A DNA stretch of 64,000 bases from positions 315,869-379,868 of the forward strand of contig VYZI01000202.1 in NCBI GenBank assembly GCA_013397695.1, written 5' to 3'. The stretch's first letter is position 1; each line of letters opens with the position of its first letter. Below are positions 1 through 13,700 of this stretch, piece after piece. Origin of the DNA: Centropus unirufus (Eukaryota; Chordata; Aves; Cuculiformes; Centropidae). The translations under genes and the position numbers were made by a program. The notes under the pieces were generated by a model. The model was not told the origin of the DNA, searched no databases, and was given only the letters and a program-made list of their open reading frames with translations.

Positions 1-3000
1 ATTCTTGCCTAGAAGAAATTGCACTGGATAAGTGTATTTTTTTGTTTTAGGCAAAGAAAGGGAAAATGTTCAATCATTATTAACAGCTCAGTCTTTTCTG
101 GACCAGAAAACAATGTTAACTTAGAACAGCTGCATCTGAAAACAAAGTGTTTTTAATGTTGCTGTGTTGCCTCACCTGAATAATAACATTCAGGGCTTTG
201 TTTCAAGACTTGATTCGTTATAGGAAGTTAAAAAAAGACATGCATGCAAACAACCCTATGGAAACTTTTGCTTACAATAAGTGTCAAGAAGAAGGAATGT
301 TATTGATTGCAATAGATTTACACCCATAATGAATTTGGCTGGCTGGTCAAAAGTCTAGTGGGTGTGTAAAGGGGGAGGTGAAGAGGGGAATGACGTATGT
401 AGTGGTCTATCTGGAGAGCGGAGCCGCAAAATGTTGTAGTTACACTTAAGTTTTATTAAAAATGCCATTCTAACGAGCCCTAGTGGCCCCAGCACATGGA
501 AAGTGGCTTGCTGTGTTTTGAATGGCACTGAGTAACACCCCAGGGCCTTAAATCAGTTCAAGATGTGTTGGTGGCGTCTGATGTTAAGCATAGAAGGGAA
601 ATTCAAAGCAATATAGATTTAACCTGGGGACCCTTCTTTTGCCTGATGCTTATCAATAATGCAATAAGTAAGAGCCAGGAGAAATTTGGCAGAGTATTAT
701 ATGAATGTGTGAATTTATTAATAATATTTTTACTATGAGGTTTGGATAATGAATCTAAGAAGCAAGACATTGAAATGGGGACAGCAGAAAGATAAAGTCA
801 GATATTCCATCCTGTGTATTTCTGCAGACACTGATTGACGTACTCTGCCCATGGAAAATTAAACTAGGGGGAAAGAAAACCCAGCTTCTTTTTACAAGGC
901 AAATGAAGGAAGTAGCAGAGAAGCAGCCAGAAAAAGAAGTCCTGCTACGCATCTGAAGTCAGAGTTGAGGGATTTGTTTGACTGTGGAGGACACTAAAGA
1001 CAAAGATAAAAGAAAAATATGAAAATATCACTAATCTCAACTATAAGGAGTTCACATATTCCTTTGCCTTTATATACAAAGCTTTGCTAAGAAATTTAAA
1101 TGGCATGCCAATGTCACAAAGGGTGGACAAGATGAGCCATGTGTCTTTAATCTAGGGCTGTGCTTCCAAACCTTGTAGTAGTTAGAGTACTTCTACAGGA
1201 ATGTCCCAATGTCTCACCTGTTTTGATGGCACAGCAAAAATTATGGTTTCAGAAGTATTACTAATACCAAGAAGGATTTTCCAGCTATTTGGGTTTCACG
1301 TAAGCTGGACATATTTGTCACCTGCCAGAACCAAATCTTTGCATTCTGGGCTCTCAGATGAAAACCAGAAAACTGAGGTGTACCTTTAATGCCATATGGA
1401 TAGTAGAGCATGGACATGATGAGCCTGAATGGTTTAATTTCTCAATGACCCAAAAGGCACGCAGCAGGAACTTTAAATCTAAACCCTTGAATGCCCTGTA
1501 CTCTCTATCTATATAGTCTGGGGACAACTACTGAATCATGAACAGCAATCTTTTACTTATGAGATGCAATTGGAAGGGAACCCCAACAACCACCTAAAGT
1601 AATGCCAGGGTCTTGGCAAAAATACTTCTGGTAACAATGAAGAAGGAGTCTTAAACACTGGTCTTAAGCACTGCTTGCTTCCTTCCCACATTGACAGCTT
1701 TACCAACAATGTGACTTAGAGTGTCTAATTATAGGATAATTATTGTTGTTGCATTTGTAAAGGTCAGTCAGTAGAAGCTGGGACCCTAAGGGAATGGAGT
1801 CAAGAAAGGTGAAGAAGGAAATGGGAGGAGCAAGGTTCATGGACTTTTTGACCAGAGAGGTAGATACAGCCTTTCTGTGTAACTGGACCATAACTTGTAG
1901 CTGTCTAACTTCAGTGGTTTGCGTTCACGACTAAAGGCCAATCCTCTCCTCGTATAAAAGTGAGCTAAGATTCAGGTCATTTCTCTTGCCTTTCTCCATA
2001 CCTACAACACCAAATATTGAAGCTACTGTGATGATATGGCTAATTACAACCCACACAGGTCATTGCATCTGAAACTGTCTGCTCTGCTTTCCTGCTTCCA
2101 GGCTGCCTCAACAAAACCAATGAAGTTTCTGGGCTGAAGCTTAATTTTTTGCTCCTAACATTAAGCAGAAGGTAAGAACTGGTGGAGGAAAGAAAGGCGA
2201 CTCCAAAGATAGTTGGCATAAAAACACAGAAAATGTGGACTCAGAAACTGAAGGGTGTAGTATTACTCCGATGTTCAGTGACTACCATCTAAGAAAGCAG
2301 AGAACATAGTTCAGATTGGTAAATTCAATCTCTGTTTAAATCCACAAGAAAGAAATCAGCCATGCTACAGACACACTGATGATGCTGTTGCTCTTCCGCC
2401 CCTCTGAGCTTTCTGCCCATTTTTTTGACATGGAGATGGGGTTTGGGGGGGAGCTCTCAGTAAAGGATTGCCCATGCTTTTCAGAATTCGATTCTGCAAA
2501 GGGAAGGCTGGCATTTGTCACCCAGGTACTGAATGCATTCTGTAAGCTATAGTGTATACTTAAATGCTGTTTCACTGGGAGGAATCCCTCTGTGATTTTA
2601 AGCAGTATGTAAGTAAATAAATAAAACTGTTTGGAAATGCTGATCTACATCCACCTCAAGAGCTTCAGATTTCACTAAGAGAAAACACGAAGCAAAACTG
2701 CAAACAGCAGAAAGCAATACTTGGATTCAAGTAACAATCAGGACAGAAGTAGGAGATACTCATTATTTGGACTCCTATCCCCTGTAGGAATAATTGCCTG
2801 ATCCCAGAACAAAATTTGATTTACCTGGTGGCTATACAAAATCATTAATTGCCAGAAATAGACTCAAAGAAAATAGGTTAAAAATCCTCACTGCAATTTA
2901 TACAACTTAATATATGCAACTTTGATCTGTTAAAATATAACTAAACTTTTCTTAATTATCCCAATTTCATTGAAACTAGATCAATATGAATTTATGAGTG

Positions 3001-6000
3001 GATCTGAACTTACCTGAGGTTCTTCAGGGAATTGTCTTGTTATAAACCTGTGAGGTGACAGCCAGTGTAAGTCCATTGCCGATGGGCCAATGCAACTTCT
3101 TTACTCTTGAAGAATTCATTTAGTATTTCTGTCACTTCCACACTAGCAGGATGAAAAAGCTCTCTGAAAAGAGAAGCATATAGATTTGAGACTTGTCAAA
3201 AATAAGTGGATCACTGCATTTCTAATGACATTCCTCATCTTCAGCCAATACTGACTACACTACACAAGTAAAGAGAAGAAGTAATCACCATAAAACAAAG
3301 AGAAAGCAAGACTTCCATGGTAAAATTTAAAGGGCTAAAATGACTTAGTGGGAGGAGGAACAGAAGAATTTTGGATAGATTTGTCAAGTCAAGAAGACAG
3401 AAACTACTTTTCAACTTGCATATTTAATGGAAAAGACATGAGTGACACCTAGAATGGAGAAAAAAACCTAAATATAGATATATATATGAAGAGGATAAAT
3501 CAAGGGGATTGTAAGTCCAGGTGAGATACCAGCATTCTCATTTTCAAATATCAGAAGTTATTTATCCAAAGATGATAACAAGTAAGAGATAGCTACAGAT
3601 GTGATCTTGCGTATAAAATTGTAGGGGAAAGAGGTTGTAAACTATGTTTGGCATTTCTGAGTCTACTTCAGTGTTCTTCCTTTGTATCCCTGTGTGTATG
3701 CATCTAAGGAGGGAAAGCAAAAGAGTAAATGATCCAGGTAAACAAGCACATTGTGCAACACTACATCTGGAAAACTGTGTCAGCTTTTAACTTGTTTGAC
3801 TGGCCTTCCTATGGCAGTAACACATCATTACTGCTTTCCGGTGTTTATTAATGTCATTTTTATGGTTTATTTGTAGCAAGGTTCAAATTCCATTCAAATG
3901 TATGTTTAAAAAATCACGGGTTTCACAGCCTTCATTATTATATATTGTAGTAAGGAGATTGCATTGGATATGGATGGGGCCGAGAAAGATGCTAATTGAG
4001 AAGCATTTTGAATAGATTTGTGGTCTTACACAGGATCTCTACCTCATCAGAGTCCCTGAAATCACATAGACACCAAAATAAAAATTCCAGTCAAACCTGC
4101 CATTTCAGACTAAAGATTCTCTGTTTTGCTGCACTAAGGATTTTACTCTATACCTAAGTGGTCAACACACTCTGAGGAAAATTGGTAGAGATTCATTCCC
4201 AAGCATGGTCAAATGTCCAGGACTTCCCAGAATTAGTAGTCATCATTACTTTAATAATAGTGTGTGAGGCAAGACTCTCATTCCCAAGCCACTCCTGGCC
4301 TGCTGGCACAGACACACTGCAGCATGCAGTAATGCAATTCTCCCATTCCCTTTGAGGGAAAGCATGCAGAAGACTCAAGCATCCCAAATGACTAAGCACC
4401 CACTAAAAAAGAAAGCTAGATGGTTAGTCATGAAACCGAGCAAGTAATCCTTCACTACATGGTAAGAAAACTGATTTCCTGAGTTAAAAATTAATATCCA
4501 AGATCTGTGGAGAGCCAATAGGGAGCTCTCTCACATTTTTTCCTTCTTTTTTTTTTTGTCTTATGACATCTGAAATAGAAATATATGCATGTTACCTTCT
4601 GCGTGCAGATACATATAAAAAAAGCTCATTCTCAGGATGCTCTTTTCTCCACCAGAATACAAAATTAAGAGTTTATAAAGTGCTGTACCTAATTTAATTA
4701 GTACCAACACACTCAGTGAGTTCTCCGAATAGCTAGCTAGAAGAGCATACTGAGAGTTTTGTTTTTCCCAGATGACTCCCAACATAAATTCAGTGGCAAG
4801 TTCTCATTCCATAGGTTGCCCATGGTCTGGTTTCATAAACAAAGTCCAAGCCTCAAAACGAGAATCAGTTATGAGAGAATTTAACAAGTGACACTTGAAG
4901 CTGGTATGAACATTTGTCATTGCATCCCAAAGGGACAGTCTTGTTGCGAACCACTTTCAATCTTTTATTCTTCTTATTAATGTTAAAGAAAGAATAATGA
5001 ATTTATGGAGCTTTTCTTTACAGCTAGAGCAATCTGTAGTACTGGCTCTCAGCAGTAAGACTTAGTTGGGACAGGTAGGTTGAACCGATGGCAAAATCTG
5101 CTGAGTGGGACAGCACAAAGACTATAAATTGATTTCCAGGGAGCCATCTTCCTTCTACTTTCATATCTCAGTTCAGTCATAAGACTGAAACTATCTGGGT
5201 GTTATTGTGGGATGGGGTCTTCAATATTGTCTTGAGCACATCTTGGAAATTCAACTGACAGTTTCACTACATCCTAAAAACTCAGATAGATGGGAATGTT
5301 GGTACAGCAATTCTAGTAATCTATTTCAGGATGTCTTCGTTTAAAAGAAGTTTATTTGGGGTTTAAAAGTTCAATATTGGAAAGGAGCTAATTCTAGGCT
5401 AGGCCCTAATAACAACAGAGATCTCTCAACTTGACTGTGACAGACATATCCTTAGACTGACACTTATCAAATTTGTTATTTACTGTATTTTGCTATGGTA
5501 TTTTTTCAGTGTAATATTCTGTTTCCCTTTGAGATATCTTTGAACCTGCAGGTCTTCACATACCACTTTCACTCTTTAACACAAGAAGGGATCTCAGCTG
5601 CCATGCTTTGGCCTCATGATAGCTGGATTTATGACTTAAGGTCAGCTTTTTCCTATTGTTTCTCAATAAGAAATCACACTTCTGTTTCTGTGCCCCTTCC
5701 CAGTTGCCAGGTGACTCAACAAAATAGTGTAGCAAGCAAAAGGGATCCAAATGGAGACAATGGAAGCAGGCTGAGGATTTTCAGTCATTCCTCTCAGATA
5801 GGTTATGTTCACCCACTGAGGTGGAGGGCTGTCTCATTCCAAAGGCAGAGATTTGTAAATGCCTATTTGCTCACAGACAAGCACAGAGGGTTCAAAGATG
5901 CTACGCTAGCAGGACTGAGGCAGGGAAAGAAAGCAAGTATGCTGTAAGGCACATTCCTGGTTGTGAAGGCAAGATGACCTATGTTTGTCTCTTTCCTCTT

Positions 6001-7819
6001 AGGATTAAATAGTGCTTCAACCTCCTCCCAGATCACACTTCATCCCAGCAGCAGCCCAGCTGACTTCATTGTGACTATTCAGGCTGGTTAAGGGACTTAG
6101 AGACCGACTCTAATTTTACTCCTTCTTAATTTAGACTTGGTAAAGAGACTTAGTTAAAATATCTAAAAGCCCTAGACAGTTACTACCAATTGCAACAGAA
6201 GAAATTGCCAAAGTAGATCAAATCTGGCCTGATAACCTTTGCTAGCCTATGTTTTGGCTCTCAGTATTTTTAAGTTCCTTTCTTGTCACTCTAAATCAAA
6301 TGATTCACGCTGGTAACATGTTGTATTGCTTATCCAGTAATGCAACCTAATAAAACCCTGCTTAAAACCACTTTCCTTAAAGAACCAGAAGAATTTGTTC
6401 CTTGCAGAATCAAACCTGTGTTCTTAATAAAAGCAGATTGAATAAAACAAGCCCTGTGAAGTAAAGGGACTAATTTAACAGCTCGCTGATGAAAATCTGT
6501 GGCTAGCTTCCCCCTCCCTTGCCCCTTGCATGAGAACAGATGGTTTAACACAAGTTTTGAATGCAAAGTTAATTAAAAAAAAAATCCATTCCTCTTACAA
6601 TCCTTGGGCTAAGACTTTAAAAGTTCCCTGCTAAATCTGAATGCCAGTGTTCTTATTTTGAGCTCTGTAATAAGAAAACAGACTCATTAATGTTCTGCAA
6701 TTATTGAAGTAGAGTGATGGTCATGGATTAGCTCTTGAATTGAGCACGGCAGGCTCTCTTGGCAGCTAGACATCAGTATGGGATTTGAAAAACCTCTGTT
6801 TTGTTCCATTTTCTCCACTGCTCTTAATCTGGTGCTGGAAACAGGTACAGTCACCTTGATGGCAACATCCCCAGAGGGAAGGAGAAAGTATTAAAAATGT
6901 AAGATCATTTCCCATAACAAGAACAGCAACTTATTACATGTCAGAATTCGATTTCAAGGAGCATTCCAAGAAAAGCTGGGGCTAGGATGCATCTATTTTT
7001 AGGACAGAAAGTAAAAGTTTGTTAATGACAGCAATCTTACAAAAGAATCAACAGAGGACATGAGAAAACTAATGTGACATCAGTACCTGGTATGGCTGTA
7101 TCCTCCTACCCCAAAACCTCTCTACTCTGAAAAGTCACTTTAAATATCTGGGCGGAGTTTGGGGATAAGTGAAAAGTAATTGCCTGTTTAAAAATCATCT
7201 TGGCTTAATGTGTTTAACACATTCCCATATCAAGCATCAAAAGATCTTTAAACAACCCGGTGCCCATCGAGAAGAGTTTTGTTTTACATCTCCCAGCAGT
7301 GTTCCTTGGAACTAACTACAGATGAAAAGTCACCCCAAAAGATAAAAAAAAAAATTTTCTATCATTTTCTTCTACCCAAAAACTGACTCAGCCCAAACAT
7401 CCTTAATACCACCTCTTAAAAAATTAGAAATTCTCAGGCCTACAAGATGCCTTCTGATTATAAAAGTAGTACAAATTTATGGTGAATTTGAATAGGATCA
7501 GGTAATTCCGATTGTTGGGATCTTAATCACTACAGGACCAAAATTAATAGTGAAGTCACTCTTCATTTTTTGTTGAAGCAGAAGTTGAAGAGAAAACCAA
7601 TTATATTCTGGGAGGCAGAGTCCTTCTAGTTACTTTATCTATTTTTGATCATATATTTTGCAAACTCTAGCAGCCGTACTCAGAAACCGAAACAGACATT
7701 GGACATTTTTTTCACAAATTGTACATATAAACCAGAAAAATTCAGTCATCAATATGTAGACTATGAATACAGTGTATAGCTCTGGAGTTGGGGTTATTGT
7801 TGGGTTGTTTGTATTTTTT
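1..7819. other. Intergenic, no gene recognised
   Basis: AT-rich non-coding sequence. Open frames are all under about 150 codons with no recognisable domain (longest at 5495-5947, plus). Short homopolymers and an ATATAT tract near 3473-3486 are the only low-complexity features noted. No mobile element recognised. Confidence 0.7.
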
Positions 7820-8265
7820 AAGTCAGTGATTTTTTCACCAATACTTGATCATACATTGCAAAACCCCAGGAGCAATTAATTGCAGAGGCAAATTCTTACC
7901 CTAATAACAGTCTAATTCCTTAATAGCATCCTTGAATCAAACAGATGTCTAAACATTATTGTATGCACCTGTGATTAACAGTTCCCACAACCAATTACAG
8001 ATGCAAACGTGCAGGAGCAGACCTGGCACATGATGCAAATGCGTTGAAGGTACCATATATGTGACCAAGTGGAGTGCAGTGTACCCGCTGCTAGCATTTT
8101 ATGAAGCTGAAGTTTTACAGTCTGCCCTGAACTGAGCAGGCAAACAAATGGCTTTAAAGAGACTAGATGTGTTCTACAGATGATAGTTGCATAAATATTG
8201 TTAATAACATTTTATCCCTCCAGCTCAGGTGTGGCTGATACTCCAGCTGATATTTTAATTGGCAC
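7820..8265. promoter_or_regulatory. Candidate distal enhancer (CNE-like)
   Basis: Holds the 12-bp palindrome GCAATTAATTGC (7872-7883), CACCTGTGATTAAC, CAATTAC, ATGCAAAT octamer-like and CAGGTGTGGC T-box-like motifs. No open frame of note. Motif texture suggests a regulatory block; untested. Confidence 0.35.
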
Positions 8266-10655
8266 AAGGTCTCATGGTAATCAAGATTTATAGGAACCAA
8301 AGGAAGTCTTTTGACTTCCAGTCTGTTTTTCCTTCTTCATTGTTCGTCAAGTATTTTTTTCTCAGTATGGTAGTAACTGGTAGGACTGCTGATGGACTTA
8401 AACAAAAACTCAATGGGCATACAAAAGATGCAGTAATTAAGGTTAAATTGGTAGCTGAAAATCAAAATGGGGCAAAGCAGTGTAAAACTCTTCAATGTGA
8501 GCAAGGGGTATTTGGAAGCATCTTTTCTTTCTCTTCTTTCTTCCTAAACCTGTACCCTCCCCCTGATGTACTTGCATGTTGTTGGGACCAAAACTCAGCA
8601 ACTTCCCACCAAACCCACAGAACCATAAGCCATACTCATCAAATCACAGTGAACCTGTCAACCAGTGCAAGTTTACTTAAAATTTACAACAAAACCCCAC
8701 TGCTAGCCGAGTTTCACATGATGAAATCCTTAGGCAAAGAAGCTTCTCACAGCTCCAGTTATGTGAAATGCCCCTCTCCCCATAAAACTAGTCAAACTTT
8801 TAACCAAAGCACATGGCAGCGAAGTGCTACTGGGGAATAAGCCTTCGTTATTCCTCCCTCCCTTCCTCCGGCGACCTTAACTTCCCAAGATCTGATCTTG
8901 CATCATACAGATATTCTCCTGAACTGCCTCATCAGATTTTCAGAACCATAGATGAACAAAAGGGATTTTCCTTGCCACTAACATTGTGGGTATGTACATG
9001 CCTCTCTAATTCTGGGACTTGCGCTGCTAATCCCATTTTCTAAAGGCAAATTATTCCCATAAATATTAGCTGTGGGCTCTGCCTCATCTGTGCTGGTCCC
9101 CACTGCTGCCGTTTCAGAGAGTTGTACTTGTGGCAAATTGCAGCCAGCTTAAATATAATCCAAAGGTGATGTAGTATGCTTTCTCCAGCTCTTCACCTCC
9201 TCAAATATTCAAAACTCAGATAGAAAAATGTATTACAATGTATACAGACACAATATCTTTAAACAGAAGAATTAATTTGTAGTAAGAAAGTCATGAAGAG
9301 CTGGTAACTGCAGAGGTTTGCTGGGTTGTTCTCTAGATAGCAACATTAATGACTGAACAGCACAGATTAAGAGCTTTCTTCATAGGAAGTTTTCCTTTCA
9401 CTGATTCATTATTAAGGAAACGGGTGAATCAGCTAGTATAAACTAACAACTCATTGTAAGCCTTCATTTTTTATTAGACACCTCCTGACAGAGCCTGATT
9501 GGAGACAAACCCGAGGTCTTCTCCTGACTTTGCACCCTTCCACAGCCAGCCAAGGTTTTTTCAGAGCCTGTGTTCTTGTTTTGGCCTATGAGAGAAGCTA
9601 CACATCACACAGGGCAGCTGTAAAATACAGATTCCACGACAAAGTCTGATTTATGAAAACCTCATTCAGAGTGGTCTGTATGTCATGTTTTGGACTGGAT
9701 ATTTAATGATGTCTTCTAAAATTTTCATAAAATTAACGTTTTATTTTCTCTGCTACAAGAACATTGACTGTCACTTAAAAAGTGATCTGATAGGTACAGG
9801 CACAGATGTACAACTTACATGTTCAAAATAACAAGTGAGATTCCCAATTATAGATCTCATCCTGCTCCATTCTTTTGCTGTAAGAAAATGCCACATGGTA
9901 CGAGACAACTGGAAAAATAAACATGTTTGCTAATGCTCACAAAACCAGAATACTCTCTGGTTCTTTCTAGGGAATACACTGAGTTTTTGAACATTTGGTG
10001 GCTTGTCTTTGCTTTTTGGGAGAAGAAGGGTAGGATGTGGATCATATTCATTAAGGTTTGCTCTTGCTGAGCACATCAAAGGCAGTCAGTATTTAGTTGG
10101 AAGTGGATTATGCAATCCAGTTCTTACTGATATTTTGCCATCATGAAACAGCTTAATGTTCTGTTGACTTTCAGCTCACTATGGTTATGTCTCTGATGTC
10201 ATTAATGGTAACTGCTGAGGAGGCTAAACTACATTTGGAGACCGCAAAGGTCATGTCCATGTGCACTGCTTGGGAAGCTCCCAGTTCCCATAGAGCTGGA
10301 AGTTAGTTTGATGTAAGGCATGGCTCAGAAAGAGATTTCTGGTCAGATCTCTGAAACACAGTAAATGCCTGGCCAACAGATTCTGCAAAAATAATCACTA
10401 GGATTTTACTGGGCAGTCTGAGTTCCCACCTCATAATGCTCTAGTCACACACGGTCCTTTCTGAACTTAGTGAGGGTGTTATCAAAACTACTGTATCACT
10501 GCTTTCATACCACTAAATGAAACAAAACAGTTTTTTTTTAATGTGCTTTATGTCTTTAATTTGAGCTGTTCATTTCAGGATTCCTGACTACTCCAAATGG
10601 TGAGGTATGCCACTGGCTCCAGAGCCAGTATGAATAAAACAAAAAAGAAAAGAAA
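8266..10655. other. Intergenic, no gene recognised
   Basis: A 193-codon plus-strand open frame (8259-8840) lies here but has no domain, no coding-like periodicity that I can see and no splice context, so it is taken as chance. Otherwise AT-rich unremarkable sequence. Confidence 0.65.
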
Positions 10656-10713
10656 ATCATAGAATCATAGAATTGCTAAGTTGGAAAAGATCTCTGAGAT
10701 CATGAGTCCAACT
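10656..10713 (-). mobile_element. CR1-type LINE 3'-end fragment
   Basis: On the plus strand the sequence reads ATCATAGAATCATAGAAT, then GTTGGAAAAGATCTCTGAG and ATCATGAGTCCAAC. This is the reverse complement of the well-known avian CR1 3' terminus, with ATTCTATG repeats preceded by the GGACTC / TTCCAAC segment. The element is therefore minus-oriented and severely 5'-truncated. A-rich sequence flanks its 3' end. No ORF survives. This is the best single indicator that the DNA is from a bird or another sauropsid. Confidence 0.85.
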
Positions 10714-13700
10714 GTAAAATATTCTGATTTACCCAATTACTTCTACAAAGCTGTTGGGGCTGCCACTATTAAAATATCGTACTCAATCATTAGGCTGGCA
10801 TTGTCTCTATGATGGCACTAGAAGCAGACACTCTCATCAGACTGGAACATCTTTTCCTCCCTTCACGTTTTTTTCAAGCAATAGCTATAATACCAGTGAC
10901 TCATGGACAGTTAAACCATCACCATCTCAAGGAACAGAGCAACAGTATCTCTTGTTAGGCTTGGCAGGATCCATTAAGCTCAAAGAGAAGTGTCCCATTT
11001 AGTGGTGACAGTCAAATTCAATTAAGTTCCAACTGACATCTCTTTGGATGTTTCTCCAAACTCCATATAACCCTCTTGGCACTGTAAATTTCACAGGAGT
11101 GAGTTTCTTCAAAAAATATTTGTTATAATTTTGGTTCTGCACGGGGCTGGATATGAGAGTGAGCACAACTTTCCACTTCATGCATTGATACTCCTGCTTC
11201 TAGAAGCTTTAAAGCAAGCAAGAAGAAAACCACCAGACAACTTTAGGTAGAGGCAGGAAAACATGTATTGTGTTCCAGATTTTGGGCAAAAGACCATTTG
11301 AGGGACAAAGGGGATGGGTGTCTTATTTTATTTAAGCTGACTTCTCATCTGCTATTTGAACTTCTCTAATTTTTTTCCCCACTTGGAAATAGCTTGGCTA
11401 TGACCATTGCCTGACTGGTGAAGTCAGGGTCAATTTTTTCCATCTGGACTGCATTAAGCATCTTCCATTTGCTCATCTCCCTCCCCCTGAACCACGCCTG
11501 CTCCTCCCCAGCCTCCCTTCTGACGCTGATGTGCTGCCAGGCATGTTCCGTTTCACCCACAGCCAAAAGGCAGCTCCACTAGGATCTCATTAATTCACAC
11601 TAATGATGGGGAATTTGGCAAATTAGTGAACTGACTTGATCCTGCCATTATTAATAGCTTTGCCATTGACTTCAGGCAGAACTAGATTGAGTCTCTGTAT
11701 TGGTAGCTCTCCTTGGACACCAGAAGAGATTATGTTTTATGAAATTGATTGATTTTTGTTTGGATGGTTAAAGTTTTGTGTTATGCTGGTGCATACTACA
11801 GCAAAAGCAATGCACTTTAATTAATGTGATGTCTCACAACAGCTTTTCAGCCATTAAATCTCTACAGAAATGAACCTAGGAGCATGCAGGAACTTGCACG
11901 CCGAGAGTCACTCTGTGTCTTTTTGGCCATCAAAAGATTTACCCCAGCAAGGATTTAGCTGATGGGACTCTGCCAGATATTTCCATGTGACTAGGGTGAA
12001 TTCTTTATTCTTTTTCTGCCTAGGCTTCTTTCCGGAAAAGAAGATAGTCTTTCCTTTCTACTGCACTTATCTATGTCACTTGGCTGGTGATATCTTAAAA
12101 TCTAGTCCAGAAGAACTCTGTTTGGGATATGAGGATGCCCTTCAAGCAATAACAAAGAGAAATCAGTGACCCACTGGTCATTTCTATCATCTCTTCCCAG
12201 CTGTAACAGATTATGTCTGAGCTTCCAGTCCAGCCATAAAACACAGTCACAGCAGCCCAAGGAATGACTACAGTTACCATGTCAGTGTGACATTTAGCAG
12301 CCTTTAATGACTCTTGCGATCTGGTGATATCGCAAAGGAGCAAGCTCATCAGTTGATGTTCTGCAGAGATAATAAATTCCTTTGCATTTCTCAAGGTTAA
12401 CATACTCTAATTTACAAAGAGCAAAGCAAAGATACATATAGACCTAGTCGCTTAAAAGCACTAAAGAAGAAAACTGAAGTCTCCCTTTGGTGCTTTCCTC
12501 CCTAGGGGCAACAAATAATCAGCTTTTAGTCTTCTCAACATTTTAAGTTAATAAGACAGACCATGAAGTGAAGCACAGACACTTTACCTTCTGCCAGCTT
12601 TTGGGAGTGGGGTGAGGCAGACAGCTGGAGGCGATAACGTCTTAAATCACCTTCATTGCACAGAGCCTGGGTGCTATCAGGGGATACGTGCAGGTAGCGT
12701 GAGACTAAGACTACAATGGAAATAAATCCAATGATTCTGCCTCCTCTAGTCAAGGGCTGTATTTCATGGGCTCGAGCAAGTCAGTAGGAACTGGGCTCTA
12801 TCTTGCTGTTACTCCTACCACACAAGATGGGAATGAATTCCCCGGTCCCTCGGAAAGACTATCCCTAAGTAATATTCCCAGAACTTAAAGGAATAGATGA
12901 CCCTTATTCCTCCTGTCTTGATTCCAGGAGCCACAAGGAGGCGGGGACCTAGACCTGTCCCCCTAGAGATCAGAAAGCTAACTCCCAGAAGTAAATTGCA
13001 TCCCTTAAAGACAGTAGACTGGGATTTCAAAGCTGACATTTTTTGCCCCCTATGGCAACAGCATAATATGGTGCTTCCCAGTAGCTTCTCTTCTTTGTGT
13101 TCCTACTGCTCTGGACAGAAAAAATCTTGATGGGAAATAGCCTTATAGACAGTTTCTTGTCTCCTACAACGCATGTAATCTTGCAATAAAAATGTGCACT
13201 ACATAAACCCAGTACTTTGCAGATATACTCTCACAGTTCCCTGTTTAAGATTAAGACTAGAGGAAAGACTGTGCCTTGCTTCATCACATCTGAACATGTG
13301 TGTTGTCCAATTTAGAATGCACCAGTACGGATTCCAGTATGTTCAAGATTTTTGTTTGTGTGGCTTGGAGGACAGAAATTAGGTAATGAATAATAGAGTA
13401 CTTTGTACATTTAGGGTACTTTTTTTTCTTTTAAATTTGTTGATGATTCCACTTCGTGCTGTGCAATTTGATCTTCGGCCTTTGCTGTTCCTTCACAAAC
13501 TGTTTCCCACTCTCATTTCTATATGTTGTAGTGAGGCTAACCCTTGGCTCGCTCTCTGGGACATTTCTATCTCTTCCTATGCATTGCTCTGCATTTGTAA
13601 TGCTTTCAGACTATTCCAGTCTTGCATACAACAGAACTTGGTGGCATTCCCTGTTTTTTTTTTTTTTTTTTTCCTTCCCTTCCTCCCTCTCCTCAAAAAG

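Noticed and set aside
5495..5947. 150-codon plus-strand frame
   Set aside because: No recognisable domain or gene context.
8259..8840. 193-codon plus-strand frame in AT-rich intergenic DNA
   Set aside because: No domain, no homology recognised, and of a length that can occur by chance in 64 kb of six-frame sequence.
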